DNA from: Clostridiaceae bacterium Marseille-Q4145
GTDB taxonomy: Bacteria > Bacillota > Clostridia > Lachnospirales > Lachnospiraceae
DNA: 64,000 nt
NCBI GenBank assembly: GCA_018223365.1
Contig: JAGTTP010000002.1
Span: 186,001-250,000, forward strand
Reading direction: 5' to 3'
The notes under the pieces are model-generated. The model saw nothing but the letters and a program-made list of their open reading frames with translations. It did no database searches and was not told where the DNA came from. Shown here piece by piece: positions 17,231 through 25,993 of this stretch. The position numbers and the translations under genes were made by a program. Position 1 is the first letter of the stretch. Every line of letters begins with the position of its first letter.

Positions 17231-17259
17231 ATTATATCCCCTGATAGGGGTTTTTGCAA
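17231..17259 (-). promoter_or_regulatory. Main Wood-Ljungdahl promoter with spacer palindrome
   Basis: Minus-strand -35 TTGCAA (17254-17259), exact 17-base spacer and consensus -10 TATAAT (17231-17236). The spacer holds the palindrome CCCCTATCAGGGG (17238-17250), placed for steric repression. GC-tract palindromes of this form are typical of CsoR/RcnR-family metal or persulfide repressors, but no such regulator gene is in the window. Confidence 0.75.
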
Positions 17260-17396
17260 GGGATTTCATTTATTTTTAACAAACAGCTCTCCTCTTCACA
17301 CAGATTTCATGTAGTTTTTGACCAATCAGAATTATTCTCGTTATCTTTTTGACAAATAAATCTATTCTTGTGAATTTTCTAACAATTAGTCATATA

Positions 17397-17425
17397 AAAC
17401 AGCAGGCATTTCTGCCCGCTGTTTG
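17397..17425 (-). terminator. Terminator of the permease-fur-phosphatase operon
   Basis: Twelve-base arms AAACAGCGGGCA / TGCCTGCTGTTT with a GAAA loop and one mismatch, followed by TTTT, start one base after the phosphatase stop codon. Confidence 0.85.
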
Positions 17426-18037
17426 CTAATAGTAGATTTTATTTTCAAAAACAATTTCAAATTGCCCGTGCTCAGCATGAAGAAGTGTCACACCACAGTT
17501 CTTATGTACGGGTCCGCCCCAGAAATCTTCAATAGGCAGCTTTAGCAGTCCGGACAGAATTCCGCGAATAGCCGAACCATGGGAGGATAATAAAAATGTC
17601 ATCTGCTCATTGGCCGGATCATGAATCAGATTTCTTACAAAAGAAGATGTTCGCTCTCTCATATGACTGATGCTCTCTCCATTGGGCGCCGTCTCGTAGT
17701 GGGCAGGATCCTCAAAAAACTTGCGGAATCCAGGAACCGGGATATCATAAGTCTCCGGTTTATAATGATGGCCTTCGTAATCGCCAAAACTGATTTCTTT
17801 TAACTCTTCCTTTACCACCAGATCGATGGGGCGGTTTCCCCTGATAATCTCCGCTGTCTTCTTCGCACGGATAAGAGGACTGGTATAAATCCGGTCAAAG
17901 GGAACATCCTTCAATCCTTCCGCTGTCTTTTCCGCCAGTTCAATCCCATAGGCATTCAACGGAATATCCGTCACACCCTGCAGCTTCTTTTCTTTATTCC
18001 AGTCTGTCTCTCCATGCCGGATCAGATAGATGTCCAT
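17426..18037 (-). CDS. Histidine phosphatase family protein
   Basis: 203 aa phosphoglycerate-mutase-like phosphatase. The catalytic RHGETDWN sits at residues 7-14 and the second catalytic His in LLSSHGSAIRG. YTSPLIRAKKTAEII is the usual third motif. A longer reading frame extends 34 codons upstream into the Fur gene, but AAGGAG ten bases before MDIYLIRHGE sets the start. It could act on small phosphomonoesters such as nucleotide or sugar phosphates; substrate cannot be told. It is the last gene of the operon, 22 bases after the Fur-family gene. Confidence 0.9.
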   Translation of the reverse strand: MDIYLIRHGETDWNKEKKLQGVTDIPLNAYGIELAEKTAEGLKDVPFDRIYTSPLIRAKKTAEIIRGNRPIDLVVKEELKEISFGDYEGHHYKPETYDIPVPGFRKFFEDPAHYETAPNGESISHMRERTSSFVRNLIHDPANEQMTFLLSSHGSAIRGILSGLLKLPIEDFWGGPVHKNCGVTLLHAEHGQFEIVFENKIYY

Positions 18038-18059
18038 CGTTTCTTTTTCTCCTTTGTTC

Positions 18060-18485
18060 TTACACTCTCTGCATTTTTTCACGGCAGTCCCTGCAGGTTC
18101 CATACAGGATGGAATTCCTGCACTGGAGCTGAAACCCATGATCTTCCCGGATATGCTCTGAGATTTCTTTCATAAACGCACAATCCAGGTGAATAATCTT
18201 GCCACAGCAAGTACATTTTAGATGCAGATGGCCTTCACACCCCTGCCCCTGTTCCACATACTGATAAGCTGCCTGTCCACCCTGTTCTGAAGCATAGCGA
18301 ATCACTGTACCGTCCTTTTCCAGTTTATCAAGATACCGGTACACCGTGGTAATATTCACTTCGCTCTCCATCTGCCGCAACTGTTCTCCAATCTGCGCTG
18401 CTGTCACAGTACGGTCTTTACTTGCTTTTAAAATCTCCAGTATTTTTCTGCGGCTGGATGTCGCATAATGATTTTCTCCTGCCAT
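18060..18485 (-). CDS. Fur-family metal regulator (Zur-like)
   Basis: 141 aa. The N-terminal winged helix (residues about 8-75, with TTVYRYLDKLEKDGTV) precedes the dimerisation domain. That domain has the regulatory site GHLHLKCTCCGKIIHLDC and a second Cys pair, CRDC, which together form the structural zinc site. ATG three codons upstream overlaps the ribosome binding site, so MAGENHYATSS is the start. Location directly after a heavy-metal permease with a His-rich loop suggests zinc sensing. Fur, PerR and Zur cannot be separated with certainty by eye. It probably binds the TGCA repeats at 19386-19440. Confidence 0.85.
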   Translation of the reverse strand: MAGENHYATSSRRKILEILKASKDRTVTAAQIGEQLRQMESEVNITTVYRYLDKLEKDGTVIRYASEQGGQAAYQYVEQGQGCEGHLHLKCTCCGKIIHLDCAFMKEISEHIREDHGFQLQCRNSILYGTCRDCREKMQRV

Positions 18486-18504
18486 TGATTCCATCCCCTT
18501 TTTA

Positions 18505-19359
18505 TCAGAATACCACCTGAAGCATCTCTATGGCAAGCCCCCACAGAACACCGGACCCATAAAGCATACCCACAATCCGCAAAATATCTTTTTTATCATG
18601 ATCAAGCCGCAGCAATACCAGAATGCCGACACCTGCATTTACCAGGAGTCCGGCCATCATAGGTCCGGATGTGATGACACCTGACAGATACAGTTCTGTG
18701 ATTACTACAGAAGATGCACAATTGGGAATCAATCCTACCAGCGCCGCCAGAAGTTCGCTTACCACCGGAAGCTCTGTAAAAATCATCGCCAGTGTCTCTT
18801 CTCCAACCAGTCCAATGATCAGATTCAATGCAAAGGAAATCAGTATGATATAGAAAAAAACCTCCAATGTATGATGAAGGGCTGCCATTACCAGATGTCC
18901 ATGACAGTCTTTCTCCTTTTCATGATCATGGTGGTGATGATGTCTGTCTTCCAGATGCCCTCGATGATCTTTCATAAACATATCGATGAGCAGACCGGTT
19001 ATTATGGCAATTCCCACTTTTACCGCCAGAATCCGCAAAATCCGTGGAAGGCTTACTGCTGAAGAAATAAGAATCGGCAGCATTTCATCAGATGTCGACA
19101 AATAAATAGCCATAAGTGTTCCCATCGTAATAACTCTTCCTGCATATAATCCGGAAGCTGCTGCTGAAAATCCGCACTGTGGAATGATTCCAAATAATGC
19201 ACCCCAGACAGGACCGCTCCTTCTGGCTGCTCCGATTCTGGTTCTTCCTGCCTCTCCTGTTCGGTGCTCCAGAAATTCCATCAATAAATACGTAAAGAAC
19301 AAAAAAGGCAATAACCTCAAACCATCCAGCAATGTATCCAATATCACATCCAGTAACAT
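18505..19359 (-). CDS. Putative 10-TM heavy-metal permease
   Basis: 284 aa integral membrane protein with about eight to ten hydrophobic segments. It has an internal duplication marked by GIIPQCGFSAAASGLYAGR in the first half and GLIPNCASSVVITELYLSG in the second, with a paired polar P-x-C motif in each. The central loop (about 135-155) carries a run of five His with further His and Asp residues, a likely metal site. It matches the putative heavy-metal exporter family (PF11449) from memory. First gene of the operon with the Fur-type regulator. Direction of transport is unknown. Confidence 0.8.
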   Translation of the reverse strand: MLLDVILDTLLDGLRLLPFLFFTYLLMEFLEHRTGEAGRTRIGAARRSGPVWGALFGIIPQCGFSAAASGLYAGRVITMGTLMAIYLSTSDEMLPILISSAVSLPRILRILAVKVGIAIITGLLIDMFMKDHRGHLEDRHHHHHDHEKEKDCHGHLVMAALHHTLEVFFYIILISFALNLIIGLVGEETLAMIFTELPVVSELLAALVGLIPNCASSVVITELYLSGVITSGPMMAGLLVNAGVGILVLLRLDHDKKDILRIVGMLYGSGVLWGLAIEMLQVVF

Positions 19360-19385
19360 GTTTTCTCCTCTTAATATAAGTACCG

Positions 19386-19468
19386 TTGCATTTTTTGCAC
19401 CTTATGTGCATTTGCAACTCATTTGCATTTTACTGCATTTATTATAGCCATTACGAAAGTTTTGTCAA
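19386..19468 (-). promoter_or_regulatory. Permease-fur promoter with TGCA operator cluster
   Basis: Minus-strand TTGACA (19463-19468), 16-base spacer, TATAAT (19441-19446): a near-perfect promoter. Directly downstream, over about 55 bases, five or more TGCA cores occur, including TGCAA-N5-TTGCA and TGCA-N6-TGCA arrangements. This layout suggests cooperative repressor binding over the transcription start, most simply by the Fur-family protein encoded in the operon. Confidence 0.7.
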
Positions 19469-19484
19469 GTACAGGATTTCCATT

Positions 19485-19519
19485 CAAAAAAGAAAACGGT
19501 ACAGCCTTATGCCATACCG
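19485..19519 (-). terminator. Probable terminator of the SASP gene
   Basis: Stem CGGTA / TACCG with a further GC pair inside, followed on the minus strand by TTTTCTTTTTT. The stem is imperfect, so strength is uncertain. Confidence 0.5.
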
Positions 19520-19540
19520 CTTCCCTGTTCTTTTCATATT

Positions 19541-19744
19541 TTATTTGCCAGACATCTGACGTTCCTGGGCCTCAATCATCTTTTTTACCATATAACCTCC
19601 GACTGAACCATTCTGTCTGGAAGTCAGGTCTCCGTTATAACCGTCTGTCAGCGGAACACCAATCTCGCTGGCCACCTCATATTTGAAACGGTCCAGTGCC
19701 CCTTTTGCCTCCGGTACTGCTGCTTTATTTGTAGATCCTGCCAT
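19541..19744 (-). CDS. Alpha/beta-type small acid-soluble spore protein
   Basis: 67 aa. Contains the SASP signatures KYEVASEIGVPL and GDLTSRQNGSVGGYMVKKMI, which bind and protect DNA in the dormant spore and are cut by the GPR protease at germination. The start is set by AAGGAGGAG ahead of MAGSTNKAAV; nine in-frame codons upstream are not used. The gene is monocistronic with a sigma-G-like promoter. It is direct evidence that the organism can form endospores. Confidence 0.95.
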   Translation of the reverse strand: MAGSTNKAAVPEAKGALDRFKYEVASEIGVPLTDGYNGDLTSRQNGSVGGYMVKKMIEAQERQMSGK

Positions 19745-19822
19745 AATAAACTCCTCCTTACTGCAAAGCATTTTTTGATTTGTAACTGCCGCTTCGCAAT
19801 TTGTTGTTGTTTGTTACGATGT

Positions 19823-19850
19823 TAGTATGTGCAGGATCAGATCAAATACA
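19823..19850 (-). promoter_or_regulatory. Sigma-G-like promoter of the SASP gene
   Basis: The minus strand holds an exact forespore sigma-G -10, CATACTA (19823-19829), with GTGTATT about 15-16 bases upstream as a weak -35. The 79-base distance to the start codon is plausible. Confidence 0.55.
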
Positions 19851-19892
19851 CTGTCAATCGTTTCAAAATCTGACAAAATCAGCATTTTTCAA

Positions 19893-21950
19893 CTACAGAC
19901 TTAAGCTTTCTGCACTTCGGCTCATATAACCTTTCAGCCGTTCTTTTAATCTTTCATATTCTGGCCGTTCCAGTTCCGGATCTTCCTTAAGAATCTTTCC
20001 CGCTGCCTCGCTGGCCTGCTCCAGCACTTTTGCATCCTGAAATACGTCTCCCATCTTAAATTCCAGAATACCACTCTGCCGGATACCAAAGAGATCGCCC
20101 GGTCCGCGAAGCTTCAGATCCTCGCTGGCAATGAAAAAACCGTCATTGGATTTATTCAGTACTTCCAGACGTTTCTTTGTCTCTTTTCCTTTGCTGCCGC
20201 TCATAAAAATACAGTAGGACTGAGCTTTTCCTCTTCCCACGCGGCCTCGCAGCTGATGAAGCTGGGCCAGACCAAAACGTTCCGCATTCTCCACCATCAT
20301 CACCGTGGCATTCGGCACATTGATCCCCACCTCAATCACTGTGGTGGATACCAGAATCTGAATCTGTCCCTCTGCAAATGCTTCCATGATTTCATTTTTT
20401 TCTTTCGGCTTCATCTTACCGTGCAGACAGGCAATAGAAAATCCAGGCATTAGATTCTTCAGCCTTTCTGTGTAATCCGTTACATTTTCCAGTTCCAGTT
20501 CATCGCTTTCCTCCACCATGGGACAGATAATGTAAATCTGATGGCCAGCTGCCGCTTCTTTTTCCATAAAGCGGTAAGCATTGGGGCGGTAGGACTCATC
20601 CACCACACAATTTTTAATTGGAAGACGATTTGCCGGCATCTCATCCACCACGGAAATATCAAGGTCACCATATACAATCATAGCCAATGTCCGGGGAATC
20701 GGTGTCGCACTCATAACCAATACATGAGGTGTTACCCCTTTTTCTGCCAGCATCTCCCTCTGACGCACACCAAACCGATGCTGCTCGTCGGTCACCACCA
20801 GCCCCAACTTTTGATATTCCACATCATCCTGGATCAATGCATGGGTTCCAATCACAATCTGTGCCGTTCCCGATGCAATCTCCTCTCTTGCCAGACGCTT
20901 TTCCTTGGCCGTCATAGAACCGGTCAGAAGAATCGGTCGGAGTGGAATATGATGTGCTTTCAGAATTTCACGCACCGATTGATAGTGCTGTTTGGCAAGC
21001 ACCTCCGTTGGCACCATAAGCGCTCCCTGATAGCCATTGCATCCTGCCATAATAAGAGCAAGCACCGCAAGAATGGTCTTACCGGAACCTACATCTCCCT
21101 GAACCAGCCGGCTCATGACTTTCTTCCCGGTCATATCCGCTACGATTTCCCGCCAGACTCTCTTCTGCGCGCCTGTCAGATCATAAGGAAGAGATTCCAT
21201 CAGACGGCTGGTCTCCGACACCTCCACCATAGGGACCTGACTGACCAGCTGTTCCTGATGTTCTTTGAGTCTGCGGACTCCCAGAACAAACAGCAAAAAT
21301 TCATCAAATACAATTCGATTGCGGGCACGGCGCATGACTTCTTCATTTTTCGGGAAATGAATCTGCCGCACTGCATCCCATTCCGATTCCAGTCCGTAGG
21401 ATTCCACTATTTCTTTTGGCAAATATTCCGTCAGCGCCACCTGACCGCCTTCCAACACCTGCCGCACCGCCTTCATGACCATCTTCTCTGTCAGTCCGGT
21501 CGTCAGCGGATATTTGGGCTGCATCACGTGAAGAAGCCTGTCATAGTCCGACAGTGTATAGTGTTCCGGTTGCTGCATCCGGCATTGTCCATTCCGAACT
21601 GCCACTGTCCCTCTGAAAATATACTGCCCGCCTTTTTGAAAATAATTCCGCAAAAAGGGCATGTTAAACCAGGTCGCCTGTACTGCGGCTTCCCCCACCT
21701 GCAGCTGGGCACTGAAAATCTGATAGTGTTTAAATCGCTTCACAGGGGAAACCGACTGCACCCAGGCATGGACTGCATATTTCCCGCAATCTTCCATTTC
21801 ATCCACTTCAACCGGAGACTCATAAGTCTCATAGGCCCGGGGATAATACCGCAAGAGGTCTTCAATATTAAAAATTCCTGCTTTTGCAAAGGGAACTGAC
21901 GTTTTTTCGCCAATTCCCTTTAATTCTTTCACAGAAGATTTCAGATTCAT
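19893..21950 (-). CDS. recG: ATP-dependent DNA helicase RecG
   Basis: 685 aa, normal length. Branch-migrating helicase for stalled forks and Holliday junctions. N-terminal wedge/OB domain (about 60-150), then helicase motifs: Walker A GDVGSGKT, the DEQH-type motif TDEQHRFGVRQREML, MSATPIPRTLA, and the C-terminal QLHQLRGRVGRG. Its ATG overlaps the coaD stop by four bases, so the two are translationally coupled. Confidence 0.97.
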   Translation of the reverse strand: MNLKSSVKELKGIGEKTSVPFAKAGIFNIEDLLRYYPRAYETYESPVEVDEMEDCGKYAVHAWVQSVSPVKRFKHYQIFSAQLQVGEAAVQATWFNMPFLRNYFQKGGQYIFRGTVAVRNGQCRMQQPEHYTLSDYDRLLHVMQPKYPLTTGLTEKMVMKAVRQVLEGGQVALTEYLPKEIVESYGLESEWDAVRQIHFPKNEEVMRRARNRIVFDEFLLFVLGVRRLKEHQEQLVSQVPMVEVSETSRLMESLPYDLTGAQKRVWREIVADMTGKKVMSRLVQGDVGSGKTILAVLALIMAGCNGYQGALMVPTEVLAKQHYQSVREILKAHHIPLRPILLTGSMTAKEKRLAREEIASGTAQIVIGTHALIQDDVEYQKLGLVVTDEQHRFGVRQREMLAEKGVTPHVLVMSATPIPRTLAMIVYGDLDISVVDEMPANRLPIKNCVVDESYRPNAYRFMEKEAAAGHQIYIICPMVEESDELELENVTDYTERLKNLMPGFSIACLHGKMKPKEKNEIMEAFAEGQIQILVSTTVIEVGINVPNATVMMVENAERFGLAQLHQLRGRVGRGKAQSYCIFMSGSKGKETKKRLEVLNKSNDGFFIASEDLKLRGPGDLFGIRQSGILEFKMGDVFQDAKVLEQASEAAGKILKEDPELERPEYERLKERLKGYMSRSAESLSL

Positions 21951-22438
21951 TTTGCTTTTCTTTCTTTTACTCGTTCACGTACCTTCTCCACCACTGGTTC
22001 CGGTACAAATTCACTGATATCACCGTCAAAGAAGGCGACTTCTTTCACCGTGCTGGAACTTAAATAGGCATATTCCAGGCTGGTAGCTAAAAACATAGTA
22101 TCCACATGGGGGTTCATTTTCCGGTTCGTTTGCGCCATCTGAAGCTCATAGTCAAAATCTGAGATTGCCCGAAGGCCTCTCACTACCACAGTGGAATCCG
22201 TGTGTCTTGCAAAATCCACCAGAAGCCCGGAGAAGGCCATCACTTTCACATTCGGAATATCCTTCGTTACTTCCCGGAGCATCTCTACGCGTTCCTCCGC
22301 GGTAAACAGCGGCGTCTTCCCACCATTGTTCAGCACTCCTACAATCAGTTCGTTGACTGTCCTGGACGCCCTTCTGATAATATCAAGATGTCCTAAAGTA
22401 ACCGGGTCAAAACTTCCCGGATAAATCGCTCGTATCAT
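21947..22438 (-). CDS. coaD: Phosphopantetheine adenylyltransferase
   Basis: 163 aa. Penultimate step of CoA synthesis. Nucleotidyltransferase motif YPGSFDPVTLGHLDII with the T/HxGH-type His, the RGLRAISDFDYELQMAQ stretch and the C-terminal SSSTVKEVAFF are all typical. Lies between rsmD and recG, the common Firmicute order rsmD-coaD. Confidence 0.97.
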   Translation of the reverse strand: MIRAIYPGSFDPVTLGHLDIIRRASRTVNELIVGVLNNGGKTPLFTAEERVEMLREVTKDIPNVKVMAFSGLLVDFARHTDSTVVVRGLRAISDFDYELQMAQTNRKMNPHVDTMFLATSLEYAYLSSSTVKEVAFFDGDISEFVPEPVVEKVRERVKERKAK

Positions 22439-22443
22439 ATTGT

Positions 22444-22998
22444 TTAATCCTTTTTCTGCATGAACACATGCTGATTTGTCTTATATTTTTTTTCTTTATA
22501 TACGTGATATCCAAGACCTTCCAGATAGGAAAAATCCGTATCCAGAGATGCCTCGACCACAATTACCGTATATTCATCTGCCAGCGTGCTGTGAACAAGA
22601 TATTCCAGCACCTGCTCTTCCAATCCCTGATCATAAGGCGGATCCATGAAAATCACATCGAAGGGCTTCTGTCCTTCCATCCGGTGAAGGGCCGTCAGCA
22701 CATCACACTTCTGGATTTCCGCCCTCTCCATGGTCTTTGTGAAAATCAGATTTTCTCTGATACACTCTGCCGCTTTGGCATTCTGCTCTACCAGTACCGC
22801 ATAAGCCGCACCTCTGCTCAAGGCTTCAATCGCAATGGCTCCGCTTCCACTGAACAGATCCAGGAAACGGCAGTCCGGAATATCCGTCTGCAGAACATTG
22901 AATAACGTCTCCTTGGTCTTATCTGTCGTCGGTCTGGTATCCATCCCTTTTATGGTTTTTAACGGCATACTGCGCGCTGTACCTGCTATTACTCTCAT
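22444..22998 (-). CDS. rsmD: 16S rRNA (guanine-966-N2) methyltransferase
   Basis: 184 aa SAM-dependent methyltransferase. Motif I DLFSGSGAIAIEALSRGA and the catalytic DPPY (in IFMDPPYDQG) identify the RsmD family, which methylates G966 of 16S rRNA in the small subunit. Its start overlaps the proA stop by four bases. Confidence 0.94.
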   Translation of the reverse strand: MRVIAGTARSMPLKTIKGMDTRPTTDKTKETLFNVLQTDIPDCRFLDLFSGSGAIAIEALSRGAAYAVLVEQNAKAAECIRENLIFTKTMERAEIQKCDVLTALHRMEGQKPFDVIFMDPPYDQGLEEQVLEYLVHSTLADEYTVIVVEASLDTDFSYLEGLGYHVYKEKKYKTNQHVFMQKKD

Positions 22999-24239
22999 CG
23001 AATCTGTCCATTTCCATATATAATATATTTTCCGGATGTCAGTGCATCCAGTCCCATGGGACCTCTGGCATGGAGTTTCTGGGTACTGATACCGATCTCT
23101 GCACCGAATCCAAATTCAAATCCATCCGTAAAACGGGTGGAGGCATTCACATAAACTGCCGCTGCGTCAATCTCATTTAAAAATTTCTGCGCATTGGCGT
23201 AATCCTTCGTCACAATTGCCTCGGAATGTCCCGTATTATAACGGTTAATATGGGCAATTGCCTCATCAATATTTTTTACAGTCTTTACTGAAAGAATGTA
23301 GTCCAGATATTCCCGCCCCCAGTCTTCCTCTGTCGCCGGAACCAGACCTTCTGCTGCGCTGCATGCTTTTTCATCTCCACGCATCTCCACCTGCTTTTCA
23401 TCCAGCCGTTTTTTCAGTTGCGGCAAAAATGTATCCACAATCTTCTCATGGATCACAAGAGATTCACAGGCATTGCATACACCGATTCTCTGGGTTTTGG
23501 CATTGAAAATAATATCAATGGCCATATCAAAATCCGCACTCTCATCCACAAAAATATGGCAGTTTCCCGTACCAGTCTCGATGACCGGAATACGGCTGTT
23601 CTCCACTACGGTACGGATGAGTCCTGCACCGCCTCGGGGAATCAGCACATCCACATACTGGTTCATTTTCATGAATTCCTGCACGGTCTCACGGCGGGTA
23701 TCTTCAATCAGCTGTACCGCATCTTCCGGAATTTTCACATCCGCCAGCGCTGCGCGGATCACCTTCGTGATCGCACTGTTGGAGAAAAATGCGTCACTTC
23801 CGCCGCGAAGAATCACCACATTTCCTGCCTTAAAGCAGAGGGCAAAGGCGTCTGCCGTTACGTTTGGTCTGGATTCATAGATCATACCGATGACGCCAAG
23901 GGGTACTTTCTTCCATCCAATGCTCAGTCCGTTGGGACGCTGTTTCATGGAAGTAACTTCCCCTACCGGATCTGGCAGCGCTGCCACCTGACGAATCCCT
24001 TCTGCCATACCTTCGATCCGGTTGTCATCCAGCATCAGGCGGTCAATCATCCCCTGGGCCATCCCATTTGCAGTGGCTTTCTCCACGTCTTTTACATTTT
24101 CTGCCAGAACAAAAGCTTTCTCTTCCAATAGTTTTTCTGCCACATGAAGCAATGCTTCATTTTTCTGGTTGGTACCCATAATCCGAAGTACCGGTTCTGC
24201 GGCTTTTGCACTTTTTCCAATCTCTTCCAGGGTCTTCAT
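22995..24239 (-). CDS. proA: Glutamate-5-semialdehyde dehydrogenase
   Basis: 414 aa, full length. Reduces gamma-glutamyl phosphate with NADPH in proline synthesis. Catalytic Cys lies in RIGVCNACESLVIH; the NAD(P)-binding and substrate motifs PLGVIGMIYESRPNVTADAF and ETGTGNCHIFVDESAD are present. It is separated from proB by two small genes, an uncommon but coherent arrangement. Confidence 0.97.
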   Translation of the reverse strand: MKTLEEIGKSAKAAEPVLRIMGTNQKNEALLHVAEKLLEEKAFVLAENVKDVEKATANGMAQGMIDRLMLDDNRIEGMAEGIRQVAALPDPVGEVTSMKQRPNGLSIGWKKVPLGVIGMIYESRPNVTADAFALCFKAGNVVILRGGSDAFFSNSAITKVIRAALADVKIPEDAVQLIEDTRRETVQEFMKMNQYVDVLIPRGGAGLIRTVVENSRIPVIETGTGNCHIFVDESADFDMAIDIIFNAKTQRIGVCNACESLVIHEKIVDTFLPQLKKRLDEKQVEMRGDEKACSAAEGLVPATEEDWGREYLDYILSVKTVKNIDEAIAHINRYNTGHSEAIVTKDYANAQKFLNEIDAAAVYVNASTRFTDGFEFGFGAEIGISTQKLHARGPMGLDALTSGKYIIYGNGQIR

Positions 24240-24812
24240 CTATTTTCCCTCCGGTCTTATCATCCGTGTTTCTGTCACAATCATCTGCGGCAGAATATCA
24301 TGTGCTTCAAAAGGCACCTCCGGGAATACCTGAAATTCAAATGCCAGTGCAATATGTACCAATCCCGGATGCTTTTCCAGATAGCGGTCATAGTAACCAC
24401 CGCCATAGCCAACCCGATGGCAGTGTTCATCAAATGCCACACCCGGCATCAGCATGAGGCCTTCTTCCTCTTTACAGAGAGGACAGCTCTTCTTCGGTTC
24501 CATAATACCAAAGCTTCCCGACTCCAGATCATCCATTCCTTCTATATAATAGTAATGCATGATTCCGTCTCCATCCACGCGGGGAGCTGCCACTTTCTTT
24601 CCGTCTTTCCATGCCTGCTCCATCAGAAGACGGGTCTCCACTTCCCGTTTGGCATCCACATAAGCCAGCAGGAGTGCTGTATTTTTATAGGCTTTCAGTT
24701 CCACGAAAGTCTTCTTAATCTTCAGACTGTTTTCATGAAGGGTTTCCGGCAAAGCCTCTGCACGGCGGCGTTTTACTTCCTGCCTAATTTCCTTTTTTTG
24801 ATCCGTTGTCAT
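24240..24812 (-). CDS. 5-formyltetrahydrofolate cyclo-ligase
   Basis: 190 aa. ATP-dependent conversion of 5-formyl-THF to 5,10-methenyl-THF, which salvages an inhibitory folate. The ATP site motif VGYGGGYYDRYLEKHPG is clear, as are the N-terminal R-x-E-V-K-R-R-R and MLMPGVAFDEHCHRVG. A GTG three codons upstream is an alternative start; a GGGTG ribosome binding site favours the ATG used here. It overlaps the end of the DUF896 gene by 29 bases. It links to C1-folate metabolism but is far from the WL cluster. Confidence 0.93.
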   Translation of the reverse strand: MTTDQKKEIRQEVKRRRAEALPETLHENSLKIKKTFVELKAYKNTALLLAYVDAKREVETRLLMEQAWKDGKKVAAPRVDGDGIMHYYYIEGMDDLESGSFGIMEPKKSCPLCKEEEGLMLMPGVAFDEHCHRVGYGGGYYDRYLEKHPGLVHIALAFEFQVFPEVPFEAHDILPQMIVTETRMIRPEGK

Positions 24813-25014
24813 ATTTTTCACCCAGATTTACAATACGGCCATCATGTTCCAGAATATCAATATTATTCAGCTGGCCCTTCAGGTTCTTTCTGACCGCAGC
24901 CAGAAATTCCTGCCGGAGCAGCTGCTGTTCTTTCTTCTCTGTCTCTGTAAGACCTTCTGCTTTTGACTTTCTTGCCAGTTCATTGATTCGTTGAATCTTG
25001 CTATCATCTATCAT
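24784..25014 (-). CDS. DUF896 (YnzC-like) small protein
   Basis: 76 aa. The N-terminal two-helix signature IQRINELARKSKAEGLTETE followed by EQQLLRQEFLAAVRKNLK is the DUF896 family, found across Firmicutes. The B. subtilis members are small helical proteins of unclear function. Sits between proB and the cyclo-ligase gene in one transcription unit. Confidence 0.9.
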   Translation of the reverse strand: MIDDSKIQRINELARKSKAEGLTETEKKEQQLLRQEFLAAVRKNLKGQLNNIDILEHDGRIVNLGEKYDNGSKKGN

Positions 25015-25031
25015 ATGCTTTTCGTTCCTCC

Positions 25032-25886
25032 TTATACCGACGGCTCATCCAGATAGTCGATGAGATAAAAATCTTCCGTCCGATTTTCTTTGAACAGGGT
25101 ACCAATCTGTTCCCCATCTACAATCTGATGAATCACTCCCATATCTGCCCCGTTGGCAATGACCATATCCGCGCCCGCAGAGGTAGCAAGCTTTGCCGCC
25201 TTCAGTTTTGTGGACATACCGCCGGTTCCCACATCACTGGCAGAACCTTTTCCCATCTGTTCAAAATGATGATCCACATGCTCTACATAATCGATAAACT
25301 TCGCATCCGGATTCTTGTTGGGGTCATCCGTAAACAGTCCGTCGATGTCTGACAGAAGAATCAGAAGATCTGCCTGAGTCAGTGCCGCTACCACTGCTGA
25401 CAGGGTATCGTTATCACCGAACTGAATCTCATAAGTAGAAATGGTATCATTTTCATTTACAATCGGGATTACTCCCATGGACAACAGAGTCTCAAATGTG
25501 TTTCTGGCATTCAGACGATTCTCCCCATTTACCAGCGTATTCTTAGTCATCAGAATCTGTGATGCCACCTGATTGTATTCCATAAAAAGTTTCTGATAAA
25601 TCATCATAAGACGTGCCTGTCCAATAGACGCGCAGGCTTGCTTGATGGAAAGCTTCGTAGGACGTTCTTTCATGCCGATGGTCTTACGGCCAACTGCAAT
25701 CGCTCCCGAACTTACCAGAATCACTTCCTTGCCTCTGTTATGCAGATCCGTCAGTTCCCGCACCAGTTTTTCCAGTGTGATCAGATCCGTAGATCCAGTC
25801 TCTTGGTGGGTCAGTGAGGATGTACCTACCTTAATTACAATACGTTTCTTGTCTTTGAGTTTCTCTCTTAATGCTGCACTATCCAT
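25032..25886 (-). CDS. proB: Glutamate 5-kinase, short form without PUA domain
   Basis: 284 aa. First step of proline synthesis. The amino-acid kinase fold is shown by RIVIKVGTSSL, EVILVSSGAIAVG, PIVNENDT and VGTGGMSTKLKAA. It ends after the kinase domain, so the PUA domain of the E. coli enzyme is absent, as in many Firmicutes. Upstream in-frame Met codons lack a ribosome binding site; I start at MDSAALREKLKD, where the site is still weak. First gene of proB-DUF896-5FCL-proA. Confidence 0.94.
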   Translation of the reverse strand: MDSAALREKLKDKKRIVIKVGTSSLTHQETGSTDLITLEKLVRELTDLHNRGKEVILVSSGAIAVGRKTIGMKERPTKLSIKQACASIGQARLMMIYQKLFMEYNQVASQILMTKNTLVNGENRLNARNTFETLLSMGVIPIVNENDTISTYEIQFGDNDTLSAVVAALTQADLLILLSDIDGLFTDDPNKNPDAKFIDYVEHVDHHFEQMGKGSASDVGTGGMSTKLKAAKLATSAGADMVIANGADMGVIHQIVDGEQIGTLFKENRTEDFYLIDYLDEPSV

Positions 25887-25962
25887 TGGTTCACATTCTC
25901 TCTGTCGGTATTCCACGTCCATCGCGGACTTTTGTCTTTTTTGCGAGGACGTGCTTATCATT

Positions 25963-25991
25963 AATTTACAACATCTTTCCGTCTGTGACAA
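25963..25991 (-). promoter_or_regulatory. Promoter of the proB operon
   Basis: Minus-strand TTGTCA (25986-25991), 17-base spacer, TAAATT (25963-25968). The leader contains a CACGTCC...GGACGTG inverted repeat ahead of the proB start, possibly a regulatory hairpin. I do not see T-box features. Confidence 0.5.
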
Positions 25992-25993
25992 TC

